Made by a program: the position numbers and the translations under genes
Notes under the pieces: model-generated
Database searches by the model: none
The model's input: the letters and a program-made list of their open reading frames with translations, nothing else
What the model was told of the DNA's origin: nothing
Assembly: GCA_934725735.1 (NCBI GenBank)
Contig: CAKVCP010000072.1
Location: forward strand, 1-10,883
Direction: 5' to 3'
Source of the DNA: an uncultured Thermoguttaceae bacterium
Lineage (GTDB): Bacteria; Planctomycetota; Planctomycetia; Pirellulales; Thermoguttaceae
Length of the DNA stretch: 10,883 nucleotides
Part shown: positions 1 through 5,920 of the stretch, piece after piece
Position numbering within the stretch: the stretch's first letter is position 1
Layout of the letters: every line of letters begins with the position of its first letter

Positions 1-201
1 CGTCATGCCCTGCATGTTGTTCATGTCGTTCGTACCAAAGCCGCCCGTCATGCCCTGCATGTTGTTCATGTCGTTCGTACCAAAGCCGCCCGTCATGCCC
101 TGCATGTTGTTCATGTCGTTCGCGCCAAAGCCGCCCGTCATGCCCTGCATGTTGTTCATGTCGTTCGCGCCAAAATCGCCCGTCATGCCCTGCATGTTGT
201 T
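1..201 (-). repeat. 45-bp tandem repeat inside the pseudopilin gene
   Basis: Four full 45-bp units (1-45, 46-90, 91-135, 136-180) and a partial fifth (181-201) encode 15-residue units of Gly, Met, Asn, Asp and Phe. Units 1 and 2 are identical. Units 3 and 4 change Thr to Ala in the FG[TA]ND segment, and unit 4 also changes a Gly to Asp. Units closest to the conserved N-terminal domain are the most diverged, so the array seems to have grown away from it, toward the left edge. The array is cut by that edge and its full copy number is unknown. Confidence 0.95.
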
Positions 202-546
202 CGCGCCCTGCATGCCGTTATTCGTAGCGTTCATGCCGTTGTTGGCGTTCGCATTCATAAGAACATTCGAGCTTGGCTGGGGATTCGGATTGGAAAGATT
301 CGCCAGAATATACAGGCCTTCTTCCTGAGTCGGATATCGTCCAAAATCCATGAAGAACATTTCGAGAGCGTCGTTAAACTTACTCTCGATCTGGACGGTA
401 GCCGTTCGAATCAACGCTTTACGGTAGTTGCTCCACACAGTCGTCCCCAACAAACCGATGACGACGATCAAAATCGCCATAACGATGAGGAGTTCGAGGA
501 GTGTAAAACCTGCTCTTTTTAAGGATATTCCAGCAACGCGTTTCAT
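1..546 (-). CDS. gspG: GspG-like type II secretion pseudopilin, repeat-rich, C-terminus off the left edge
   Basis: The first 182 codons are visible; the gene continues past position 1. It starts at ATG 546, with AAGGAG at 557-562 ten bases upstream. Residues 10-34 form a class III (prepilin peptidase) signal: KRAG before FTLLELL, predicted cleavage G13/F14, Glu at mature +5, then a hydrophobic helix. Residues 67-81 (DFGRYPTQEEGLYIL) match the GspG family pattern D-x-G-x-YP-T-x-x-x-GL. GspG is the major pseudopilin of the type II secretion pseudopilus in the inner membrane/periplasm. The usual GspG C-terminal segment should follow, but here residues ~92-182 are Asn/Met/Gly-rich and, from about residue 118, become a 15-residue tandem repeat (GMTGGFGTNDMNNMQ and variants). 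The family call is firm from the N-terminus. Whether it serves a secretion pseudopilus or a related type IV filament cannot be told from this window. Confidence 0.85.
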   Translation of the reverse strand, partial: MKRVAGISLKRAGFTLLELLIVMAILIVVIGLLGTTVWSNYRKALIRTATVQIESKFNDALEMFFMDFGRYPTQEEGLYILANLSNPNPQPSSNVLMNANANNGMNATNNGMQGANNMQGMTGDFGANDMNNMQGMTGGFGANDMNNMQGMTGGFGTNDMNNMQGMTGGFGTNDMNNMQGMT

Positions 547-760
547 ATAAAGAACGCTCCTTATTAATACTGTCCAGGGGGGGAAAAGAATAAGTCGGCG
601 CGCTTTCGCGCGTTATGGTTCCGTCCATCCGTTATTCAATAGGGCTACAACGCCCATTTAGGGCAGATTATAGCGTATTCAATATCAAAAGAAAAGACTA
701 TTTTGTACGCTTTTAGGAATTTATAGAAAATATATGATAAATACCCCGATAGAAATAATC
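547..760 (-). promoter_or_regulatory. Leader and candidate promoter of the pseudopilin gene
   Basis: There is no gene in this stretch. A perfect TATAAT lies on the minus strand at 667-672 in AT-rich DNA, about 120 bases upstream of ATG 546. A T-rich segment 17-19 bases further upstream offers only a poor -35 match. This would give a leader of roughly 115 nt. The -10 element is seen directly; promoter activity is inferred. Confidence 0.4.
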
Positions 761-806
761 AAAAAAACCGGCGCGTCCAGTCGTCTTTCGACGCGACTCG
801 CCGGTT
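761..806 (-). terminator. Rho-independent terminator of the lipoprotein gene
   Basis: On the minus strand the sequence reads AACCGGCG, an inner hairpin with a GAAA loop (CGTC-GAAA-GACG), then CGCCGGTT running into seven T residues (plus-strand A tract 761-767). It begins 10 bases after the stop codon at 816-818. It separates the lipoprotein transcript from the pseudopilin gene downstream. Confidence 0.85.
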
Positions 807-815
807 ATTCCTTGC

Positions 816-1112
816 CTACTCATCCTTCGCCGCGCTGACCAGAACGCTCTCGGGAGTCGACGTTTTCGATCGCGAAACGTCCCATCCGCGCGGACGCGTG
901 TCGAAGCATTTGGGGCCAACCTCCGCGTCGACATATGGGTCGCCCCCGTCGGGAAAGGTCTTTGCGCGCGCTTCACGTTCCTCTTTTGAGGGGGGCAAAA
1001 GGGTTGGGAACCAGCACCATTTATTGTTTGGATCCTCGTTTAGAGTCTTGCAACCAGCGATAATAGGGGCCAGCGTCGCGCACGTCGCCGCAAAAAACGC
1101 GCGACGGCTCAT
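816..1112 (-). CDS. Small Tat-type lipoprotein, function unknown
   Basis: A 98-residue protein from ATG 1112, with AGGA about nine bases upstream. The N-terminus MSRRAFFAATCATLAPIIAGC has a twin-arginine-like S-R-R-x-F-F motif at residues 2-7, a hydrophobic h-region and a lipobox IAGC with the lipidated Cys at residue 21. It is therefore probably exported folded by Tat and anchored by lipid. The mature part (~78 residues) is hydrophilic, with WCWFPTLLPPSKEE near its start and no recognised domain. An in-frame GTG at 1145 with an upstream AAAGGA would add 11 residues (109 in all); ATG 1112 is preferred because it puts the RR motif near the N-terminus. The gene has its own terminator and lies between unrelated genes on the same strand. 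The lipoprotein call is good; the role is unknown. Confidence 0.7.
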   Translation of the reverse strand: MSRRAFFAATCATLAPIIAGCKTLNEDPNNKWCWFPTLLPPSKEEREARAKTFPDGGDPYVDAEVGPKCFDTRPRGWDVSRSKTSTPESVLVSAAKDE

Positions 1113-1145
1113 CGCTTTTCGTCCTGTTATGTCTCTACTATTCAC

Positions 1146-1455
1146 CTGTCTTGTCCTTTATTATCAACGCGAATCAAACGCTCGCCCTGTATCCGACGCT
1201 CGATTCCAACGCCTGCGCTGTCGGCGCGTCAAAAAATTCTCGTCATTATATTCAATATTCCGGGCGTCTAGCCATACCAACATCGAAGTTCGTTTCAAAA
1301 AATGTCCAAAAAACAACCTTCTGCGACGCTGGCGCTGCGTGAATCGTATCGTCTGGCGGCAATTTCTCGCTTAAACAAAAACGCCGTCGGAGACTCGACA
1401 ATCTTTTTAACGGACTGATTTAAAGGATTATTCAGGCTATATGCGCCTAAATGAT
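1146..1455 (-). promoter_or_regulatory. Gene-free spacer with a candidate -10 for the lipoprotein gene
   Basis: I see no convincing coding region here on either strand. On the minus strand a perfect TATAAT occurs at 1245-1250, about 130 bases upstream of the lipoprotein start, preceded by AT-rich sequence but no good -35 hexamer. Open frames crossing this stretch have no family resemblance or export signal, and the longest on the minus strand runs through a terminator. Confidence 0.25.
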
Positions 1456-1484
1456 AAAAAGGGTCGACAAGTCGTCGGCCCTTT
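1456..1484 (-). terminator. Rho-independent terminator of the MBG/DUF4886 gene
   Basis: On the minus strand AAAGGG, an inner CGAC/GTCG pairing and CCCTTT form a stem that runs into TTTTT (plus-strand A tract 1456-1460). It lies about 28 bases after the stop codon at 1513-1515. Confidence 0.75.
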
Positions 1485-1512
1485 AATATTGATAACGATA
1501 CACGGGCGTTCG

Positions 1513-3231
1513 TCATTCTTCAGAGGTCTCGGAAGAAAAATGAATCGGCTCCGAGGTCGTGTAACCAAGCTTAAAAGATATAGTTTCCCCCTCCTCGTCG
1601 ATCATCCGCTCAACCGTTAGATCGGCGGCTTCAGACTCCGATAAAGCGTCGCGCGCAACAGCAACGCACGCGTCGGGCGCGGCGTTCACGTTCTCTTCCG
1701 CATAGGAAATCGCCGCGTTGTACGCCAATGTCGCGGGATCCTCTTTCGGGAAGGAATAAGGCGCTTGGGTCAGGTCGGTTACTTGATACGGTTGAGCCTT
1801 GGTCGTCGTCAACGCGGCGCGGCAAATATCCGCGTATTCAGTCGGCGTCGCGCCGATCGCGGGGGATTTCAACGCTCCAAAGGGTACGCAACTATCGAGG
1901 GCGGCGTCTCCATAGAAGTAACGCGTTGCGTAGTCTAGAATGATCGTCGATTGCAAGAATCGGCCCATATAATAAGACGAGTGGATGGCGTCGCGTCTCA
2001 GACGAGGAAAGACGTCGTCGCGATTTTTTGAATCGTCATAGGTCACGTTTCCTAGGTAGGTCGTCGCGACGTTTTCAAGAATCGTCGCGCCTGGAACGAA
2101 GAAATCGACCAAATTCCAATTCTCAATATCGCGTCGGCGTTCCAGCATATCCTTATACATGGAATCGAGACTTCCCTTCCAGGACGAATTTTCGTTGTGC
2201 GCGGGGGGCATATAGAAGGCTAATTTAACGCCGGGCTGCAACTCGGTAAGGTAGTTGCGCAGGTACGTCAAATTATCTTGAATACATTCCTTAGCCGCCG
2301 ACGCTTTAAAAGTTGTTTTCGGATTGATAGCGTCGTACTCCTCGCCAAAGAAATCACAATAGAAGCCTTGTAGAACGACGAGATCCCATTTATTTTGATT
2401 CATCGCGTATTCGATCGTCTTTTCGCCAAGATTATCGGCGTTTTTCTCGCAGACCCACGCGCGTTTCGTTTTGTCCCACTTCCAATACTCGCAGAAGTTG
2501 AAATAAGGATTGCCGTATCCATTGTCGACGACGCCAAATTTTTCCTTTAGCTCTGCGGTGAAAAGATTCGGTTTACTACGCTCCGTCGCATTCGTGAATA
2601 AGTAGTATCTCAGATTAAACTCCGATTCTCCTTTTTCAACTCTCGCGCAGTTCGCGAAATATCCGAGGGAACGTCCTCCTTGATAGAGAGAGCCAAATTC
2701 AACGTCGGCGTCGGCAAGGAACGGAACGAGCGCAACGGCGTCGGGAAGCTTCATTCTCGCGTCTTGCGACAAACTATTACCGATGAAAAGAATCTTCAAC
2801 GTCTTCTTTTCCGTGACGTCGTCGTAAATAAACCAACTCACGCTATCCGGGGAGATCGTGTAATTTCCTCGATCCGCGCCCGTCAAACCGGTCACGGAAG
2901 CCGTATAAGAACCGGGAGCGCGTTCACTCGCGCCGATAAATTCAGGCCCGACGTCGTCCCCGAGAACCGCGTTGACGAGAGTCGGAATAACGGAATGTAC
3001 AAGCCCGTCGTACGCAAAGCGAGTTTCGGACGGCCACGACACGCTCACTTTTCGCGGCGTGATTTCGACAGTCGCCTTACGAACCGTCGATTTATACCCC
3101 GATTGTTCCGCCTTGACCCAAATGGTCAACGAGCCCTCGGAGACGGTGCGAACCGTCGGGATCTCCGACGTACAGTTATTTCCGTCAACGCTGTAACTCA
3201 ACGCAGCGGCGCTCGCCCCCTCGACCGTCAC
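1513..3231 (-). CDS. Secreted-type protein: MBG Ig-like repeats plus DUF4886 (SGNH-hydrolase fold); 5' end lost
   Basis: The coordinates give the longest frame with an allowed start (GTG 3231, 572 aa), but this is probably not the true N-terminus. Residues ~1-60 are most of one MBG-type Ig-like repeat. Residues 61-136 are a second complete one (FAYDGLVHS ... APGSYTASVTGLTG ... NYTI). From residue 145, KILFIGNSLSQDA is the block I Ser motif of DUF4886, an SGNH-superfamily domain; WDLVVLQ follows at 282-288 and RDAIHSSYYMGRFLQ at 413-427 supplies the D-x-x-H pair (D414, H417). Residues ~430-572 are a C-terminal tail ending in acidic residues. The family suggests an esterase or deacetylase-like hydrolase acting on carbohydrate or cell-surface material; no substrate can be inferred. 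Coherent MBG sequence (FVYDGAGHT) continues in frame upstream to 3330, then meets a stop with no start codon. The gene is thus possibly a recent pseudogene or carries a frameshift in the signal-peptide region. Confidence 0.75.
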   Translation of the reverse strand: MTVEGASAAALSYSVDGNNCTSEIPTVRTVSEGSLTIWVKAEQSGYKSTVRKATVEITPRKVSVSWPSETRFAYDGLVHSVIPTLVNAVLGDDVGPEFIGASERAPGSYTASVTGLTGADRGNYTISPDSVSWFIYDDVTEKKTLKILFIGNSLSQDARMKLPDAVALVPFLADADVEFGSLYQGGRSLGYFANCARVEKGESEFNLRYYLFTNATERSKPNLFTAELKEKFGVVDNGYGNPYFNFCEYWKWDKTKRAWVCEKNADNLGEKTIEYAMNQNKWDLVVLQGFYCDFFGEEYDAINPKTTFKASAAKECIQDNLTYLRNYLTELQPGVKLAFYMPPAHNENSSWKGSLDSMYKDMLERRRDIENWNLVDFFVPGATILENVATTYLGNVTYDDSKNRDDVFPRLRRDAIHSSYYMGRFLQSTIILDYATRYFYGDAALDSCVPFGALKSPAIGATPTEYADICRAALTTTKAQPYQVTDLTQAPYSFPKEDPATLAYNAAISYAEENVNAAPDACVAVARDALSESEAADLTVERMIDEEGETISFKLGYTTSEPIHFSSETSEE

Positions 3232-3380
3232 TGTGTGCCCCGCTCCGTCGTAGACGAAAGAACCGCCCGTTACCTTGAAGTCAAGTTCAGAGAGTTCAGG
3301 CTCGTCGGCGCATAAAACGCCGCACCCCTTTTATTGTATCCACAAACGCTACCAATAGTAGTAGGGTAACAAATGAGAGC
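3232..3380 (-). pseudogene. Start-less 5' extension of the MBG/DUF4886 gene with signal-peptide-like remnants
   Basis: Reading upstream of GTG 3231 in the same frame gives 33 codons back to TAA (3331-3333). They include GCGVLCADEPELSELDF and KVTGGSFVYDGAGHT, the missing front half of the first MBG repeat. None of these codons is ATG, GTG or TTG. In the next frame, upstream of a GGGG run (3325-3328), codons for LSFVTLLLLVAFVDTIKG resemble a signal-peptide core; removing one G joins them to CGVLCADEP, whose LCA/DEP would be a plausible signal peptidase I site. That frame has a stop at 3380-3382 and only a TTG (3353-3355) as start, so a single correction does not fully restore the gene. Confidence 0.5.
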
Positions 3381-3411
3381 TATAGATATGAAGAAAAATG
3401 CAAGAAATAAA

Positions 3412-3446
3412 AAGACCGAGCCGTCTTTTCTAAGACCAACTCGGTT
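3412..3446 (-). terminator. Terminator of tRNA-Leu copy 1
   Basis: On the minus strand CCGAG-TTG-GTCTT-AGAA-AAGAC-GG-CTCGG forms a two-part stem followed by TCTTTTT. It begins 12 bases after the tRNA 3' end. Confidence 0.85.
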
Positions 3447-3457
3447 ATACTCGTCAG

Positions 3458-3542
3458 TGCGGGTGAGAGGACTCGAACCTCCACGGGATAAACTCCCATC
3501 AGGCCCTCAACCTGACGCGTCTGCCAATTCCGCCACACCCGC
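3458..3542 (-). tRNA. tRNA-Leu(GAG), copy 1
   Basis: An 85-nt class II tRNA. The acceptor arms are GCGGGTG and CACCCGC with discriminator A. The D-arm is TGGCGGAATTGGCAGAC and the anticodon stem TCAGG/CCTGA encloses loop TTGAGGG, giving anticodon GAG (decodes CUC/CUU Leu). The long variable arm is TGGGAGTTTATCCCG and the T-arm contains GGTTCGAGTCC. CCA is not encoded: CTG follows the discriminator. It is identical to copy 2. Confidence 0.97.
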
Positions 3543-3555
3543 AAGCAGTAATAAG

Positions 3556-3583
3556 AGTATACACGACTCAACGCGTTTATCAA
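3556..3583 (-). promoter_or_regulatory. Promoter of tRNA-Leu copy 1
   Basis: On the minus strand TTGATA (3578-3583), a 16-bp spacer and TATACT (3556-3561) form a near-consensus sigma70 promoter. The -10 ends 13 bases before the tRNA 5' end, leaving a very short leader. Confidence 0.8.
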
Positions 3584-3742
3584 GAGGCAAGTTTTAAAAA
3601 ACAACAAAAAAAACGGCGGCTATTCCAAGTTGTAAAGAAGAGCGACGACGTTCCAACTTTTCCCCATCAATCGTCTTCCTCCTCAAGATTCCTACGTCTA
3701 CTCAATCGCAAGACAAAGGCTCTCGATTTCAACAGACAACAA

Positions 3743-3778
3743 AAAAACCGAGCCGTCTTCTCTAAGACCAACTCGGTT
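3743..3778 (-). terminator. Terminator of tRNA-Leu copy 2
   Basis: The same CCGAG...CTCGG stem as copy 1, with loop AGAG instead of AGAA, followed on the minus strand by an uninterrupted run of seven T residues. The U tract is better than in copy 1. Confidence 0.88.
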
Positions 3779-3789
3779 TTACTCGTCAG

Positions 3790-3874
3790 TGCGGGTGAGA
3801 GGACTCGAACCTCCACGGGATAAACTCCCATCAGGCCCTCAACCTGACGCGTCTGCCAATTCCGCCACACCCGC
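3790..3874 (-). tRNA. tRNA-Leu(GAG), copy 2
   Basis: An 85-nt tRNA with sequence identical to copy 1 (anticodon GAG, long variable arm, CCA not encoded). It is transcribed on the minus strand from its own promoter, so the two genes are independent units, not one polycistronic tRNA operon. Confidence 0.97.
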
Positions 3875-3887
3875 AAGCAGTAATAAG

Positions 3888-3915
3888 AATATACACGACT
3901 TAACGCGTTTATCAA
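3888..3915 (-). promoter_or_regulatory. Promoter of tRNA-Leu copy 2
   Basis: TTGATA (3910-3915), a 16-bp spacer and TATATT (3888-3893) on the minus strand. The -10 differs from copy 1 by one base and still fits consensus. Confidence 0.8.
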
Positions 3916-3932
3916 GAGGCGAGTTTTAAAAT

Positions 3933-4133
3933 ATCTCAAGAATTTCTCATCGTACTGCCATCAAAGCGTTCAGACAATTGTTTTCCTTCCTTTTCGCGAC
4001 GCTTGTCGCACTTTTTATCCTCGCTCGTCTTTCCTTTGAATAACGACAAAAATTGGCGTACGTAACGCCGTCGTTAGTGTTTTTGTTATTTCTCAAAAAA
4101 AACAACAAATCTCAATGAAATCTCAAAATTTAC
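3933..4133. other. Gene-free region with a nested hairpin
   Basis: No supported gene. The clearest structure is a nested inverted repeat: TAACGAC (4041-4047) pairs with GTCGTTA (4070-4076), and inside it GGCGT (4055-4059) pairs with ACGCC (4065-4069) around loop ACGTA, with a 7-base bulge on the left arm. TTTTT follows shortly after on the plus strand (4080-4084), so it could end a plus-strand transcript. A smaller GCGAC-gctt-GTCGC hairpin followed by TTTTT lies at 3996-4016. From 4091 to 4126 three TCTCAA motifs occur in A-rich DNA just upstream of the candidate promoter of the next gene. Confidence 0.3.
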
Positions 4134-4162
4134 TTGACGCCAACCCTATTTTTTGAACAATT
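4134..4162 (+). promoter_or_regulatory. Candidate promoter of the dehydrogenase gene
   Basis: TTGACG at 4134-4139 with AACAAT (4156-4161, 16-bp spacer) or ACAATT (4157-4162, 17-bp spacer) as -10. The -35 is good and the -10 moderate. A start site near 4168 would put the following hairpin at the very 5' end of the transcript. Confidence 0.45.
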
Positions 4163-4165
4163 AAA

Positions 4166-4209
4166 AGCGCGCGTCGTATGAAAACGGACGCGCGTTCTTT
4201 CCGTTTTTT
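4166..4209 (+). promoter_or_regulatory. GC-rich leader hairpin with U tract, upstream of the dehydrogenase gene
   Basis: Arms 4166-4175 and 4187-4196 pair over ten bases (CGCGCGTC/GACGCGCG core, one G-T pair) around an 11-base loop. TTCTTTCCG and then TTTTTT (4204-4209) follow, only 18 bases before ATG 4228. On the minus strand the stem is followed by TTTTAA, so it may also terminate in that direction. It may be a 5' stabilising hairpin, an attenuator, or a terminator for an unseen upstream transcript. Confidence 0.5.
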
Positions 4210-4227
4210 GAATAGGTACAAGCACAA

Positions 4228-5145
4228 ATGACGAAAACGCGAGTAGGTTGGATCGGCGCGGGCGTTATCGGCGGCTCTTGCGCGGCGCGTCTTCTCGACG
4301 CGCAGTATCCGTTAGTCGTTTCCACGCGGACGCGTTCCAAAGCGGAGCCGCTCCTTCAAAAGGGCGCGCAGTGGGCGGATTCCCCAGCCGACGTTGCAAA
4401 ACGCTCCGACGTCGTTTTCTCATGCGTCGGTTATCCCCGCGACGTTCGCGAAGTCTTCTTCGGAGAACGCGGCGTTTTAGCCGGTTGGTCGGACGTTCCT
4501 CAAAACGAACGTTGCGACAAGATTTACGTCGACATGACGACGAGCGCCCCCGACCTGGCGGAAGAAATTTACCGCGCCGCACGCGATCATGGTTTCGCGG
4601 CCCTTGACGCGCCTGTCTCCGGCGGCGACGTCGGCGCTAAAAATGGAACCCTCTCCATCATGATCGGCGGAGACGAAAACGTTCGCGAAAGGATCGCCCC
4701 GATCCTTCAAGTCTTAGGGACAAATATTCGTCAGGCGGGCCCCGCTGGCGCCGGTCAACGCACCAAAATGTCGAATCAGATTTTGATTGCCGGAACAATG
4801 ATCGGCGTTTGCGAAGCGTTGCTCTACGCCTACAAGGCGGGACTTGATCTCGAAAACGTTCTCGCGTCAGTCTCGACCGGCGCGGCGGGAAGCTGGTCCC
4901 TTTCCATTTATGGGCCGCGAATCTTGAAGGGAGATTACGCGCCGGGCTTTTACGTCGAACACTTTATCAAAGATATGGGCCTGGCGCTCGCGGACGCCGA
5001 GGCGCTGGGACTTTCACTTCCAGGATTGGCCCTTGTGCGGCAACTGTACGTGGCCTTGGCCGCTCAAGGCGGTTCGCGTAAAGGTACGCAAGCTCTCGTC
5101 CAAGCGCTCGCCGCTCTGTCCAACGTCGACGCTTTTCAAAACTAG
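4228..5145 (+). CDS. NAD(P)-dependent beta-hydroxyacid dehydrogenase (3-hydroxyisobutyrate dehydrogenase / tartronate semialdehyde reductase family)
   Basis: A 305-residue protein, close to the usual ~290-300 of the family. An N-terminal Rossmann fold starts with GWIGAGVIGG (GxGxxG at G10-G15). The substrate signature DAPVSGGDVGAKNGTL is at 127-142, the catalytic Lys is K180 in GAGQRTKMSNQ with the conserved N183, and the C-terminal helical domain carries FIKDMGLALADAEALGL (K248, D249). Family members oxidise 3-hydroxyisobutyrate or D-glycerate-type beta-hydroxyacids, or reduce the matching semialdehydes, in the cytosol. The substrate cannot be fixed from sequence alone; Arg at residue 35 after the second beta strand (STRTRSK) fits an NADP preference. 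ATG 4228 has a weak AGG (4214-4216). pgsA follows after 71 bases without obvious functional link. Confidence 0.9.
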   Translation: MTKTRVGWIGAGVIGGSCAARLLDAQYPLVVSTRTRSKAEPLLQKGAQWADSPADVAKRSDVVFSCVGYPRDVREVFFGERGVLAGWSDVPQNERCDKIYVDMTTSAPDLAEEIYRAARDHGFAALDAPVSGGDVGAKNGTLSIMIGGDENVRERIAPILQVLGTNIRQAGPAGAGQRTKMSNQILIAGTMIGVCEALLYAYKAGLDLENVLASVSTGAAGSWSLSIYGPRILKGDYAPGFYVEHFIKDMGLALADAEALGLSLPGLALVRQLYVALAAQGGSRKGTQALVQALAALSNVDAFQN

Positions 5146-5180
5146 CAATTATTCTACGGTCGTCCCTTCGAGTCTTTTAT

Positions 5181-5204
5181 AGACGCGGCGCGTCTTCCGT
5201 TTTT
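5181..5204 (+). promoter_or_regulatory. Short hairpin with U tract between the dehydrogenase gene and pgsA
   Basis: AGACGC (5181-5186), loop GGC, GCGTCT (5190-5195), then TCCG and TTTTT (5200-5204), ending 12 bases before the pgsA start. It may terminate the upstream message or act as a leader hairpin. The following TTCCGTTTTTGATAGG closely resembles the leader of the previous gene (TTTCCGTTTTTTGAATAGG). Confidence 0.5.
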
Positions 5205-5216
5205 GATAGGAAAATC

Positions 5217-5873
5217 ATGGAGTCTTCCCCTTCCCAACCTCGCAAAAATATTTGGAACGTTCCTAATATTCTCACGATCTCGAGAATACTTTTTTCGCTC
5301 CTTGTTTTCCTCCTCTTTCCCTTCCGCTTTTATCTGACTTGCTTCGTCCTCTTCATCGTCGGAGCAATTACAGATTTTCTCGACGGTTGGTGGGCGCGAA
5401 AGTTTCACCTTGTCACCCAATTCGGACGGATCGTCGACTCATTCGCCGACAAGACCCTTGTCTGCGGCTCCTATGTTTATCTTGTCGCCAATCCGGATTT
5501 GCATAACCTTTTTCCCACCTGCGAAACTTCCTCCTGTCCCTTCGCCAGCGTTCCTTTAGGACTGGCGACATGGACGGTTGTCGTCGTTATTTTGCGCGAA
5601 CTACTCGTAACGATGCTTCGATCCTTGATTGAAGCGGGGGGCGGCGACTTCTCCGCCAAGTGGATTGGAAAGTGGAAGGCGACTTTTCAGTTCATCAATA
5701 TTCCGATGGGTATCCTCATTTTGCGTTATCTCCATCAGACGGGCGCGGCGCCCTGCTGGCTCAAAGTTGGTTTTTTGATAACGCTCTACGCGGTCGTTTT
5801 TCTTACCCTCTACTCAGGTTGGGTTTATATCAAAGCGGCGACGAAGCTTCTCAAATCCCAAAACAAAGACTGA
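5217..5873 (+). CDS. pgsA: CDP-diacylglycerol--glycerol-3-phosphate 3-phosphatidyltransferase
   Basis: A 218-residue integral membrane enzyme that makes phosphatidylglycerophosphate from CDP-diacylglycerol and glycerol-3-phosphate, the committed step to phosphatidylglycerol. The CDP-alcohol phosphotransferase signature is complete: D53-x2-D56-G57-x2-A60-R61-x8-G70-x3-D74-x3-D78. NVPNILTISRI (14-24) and GKWKATFQ (151-158) are typical PgsA sub-family motifs, distinguishing it from cardiolipin or phosphatidylserine synthases of the same superfamily. Several hydrophobic helices are visible (about 23-50, 81-91, 117-135, 158-170, 183-203). The loop at ~92-115, with three Cys, is longer than in short PgsA proteins. 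ATG 5217 has AGGA five bases upstream. Confidence 0.93.
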   Translation: MESSPSQPRKNIWNVPNILTISRILFSLLVFLLFPFRFYLTCFVLFIVGAITDFLDGWWARKFHLVTQFGRIVDSFADKTLVCGSYVYLVANPDLHNLFPTCETSSCPFASVPLGLATWTVVVVILRELLVTMLRSLIEAGGGDFSAKWIGKWKATFQFINIPMGILILRYLHQTGAAPCWLKVGFLITLYAVVFLTLYSGWVYIKAATKLLKSQNKD

Positions 5874-5891
5874 ATTTCAACTCTTTATCAC

Positions 5892-5920
5892 GGTCCGGCG
5901 CAGCTAACGTCGGACCTTTT
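5892..5920 (+). terminator. Terminator-like hairpin after pgsA
   Basis: GGTCCGGCG (5892-5900) pairs with CGTCGGACC (5908-5916) over nine bases with one G-T pair around a 7-base loop, followed by TTTT (5917-5920). It is 18 bases after the pgsA stop and only 10 bases before the next ATG, so it either ends the pgsA message or limits entry into the next gene. The U tract is short. Confidence 0.6.

Larger units (their letters stand above)
3412..3932. repeat. Direct duplication of a complete tRNA-Leu transcription unit (two ~190-bp copies, 332-bp period)
   Basis: Copy 1 spans about 3412-3600 and copy 2 about 3744-3932. Each contains promoter, tRNA and terminator. I count about six substitutions, all outside the tRNA: one in the U tract, one in the terminator loop, one just 5' of the terminator stem, one in the -10 (TATACT/TATATT) and two in or upstream of the promoter. 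Both tRNA bodies are identical. The spacer (about 3601-3743) holds no gene that I can see. An A-rich ACAACAAAAAAAA stretch lies at each inner boundary and might mark the duplication junction. Confidence 0.9.

Noticed and set aside
1..201. CRISPR array
   Set aside because: The 45-bp units are directly adjacent with no unique spacers and keep a coding frame; it is an intragenic tandem repeat.
5..328. Plus-strand repeat protein (MPCMLFMSFVPKPPV units)
   Set aside because: It is the antisense shadow of the pseudopilin repeat; the minus frame has a prepilin signal, a ribosome-binding site and a GspG motif.
1295..1516. 73-codon minus-strand frame starting in an ATGA overlap with the DUF4886 stop
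   Set aside because: The overlap suggests coupling, but the frame runs straight through the rho-independent terminator at 1456-1484 and shows no family, export or compositional support.
2680..3315. 211-codon plus-strand frame, Arg-rich
   Set aside because: Antisense to the MBG/DUF4886 gene; Arg/Ser-rich composition typical of a shadow frame, with no domain.
3412..3932. Mobile-element attachment sites at the tRNA pair
   Set aside because: The duplication covers a whole promoter-tRNA-terminator unit, not just a tRNA 3' end, and there is no integrase between or beside the copies.
3380..3939. Two minus-strand open frames sharing LRVWRNWQTRQVEGLMGVYPVEVRVLSP
   Set aside because: They are spurious translations of the two tRNA-Leu genes and their flanks; the tRNA cloverleaf explains the conservation.
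4115..4156. Possible 13-residue leader peptide (MKSQNLLDANPIF) before the leader hairpin of the dehydrogenase
   Set aside because: No ribosome-binding site, no regulatory codon run, and the likely promoter lies inside it, so it would not be on the transcript.
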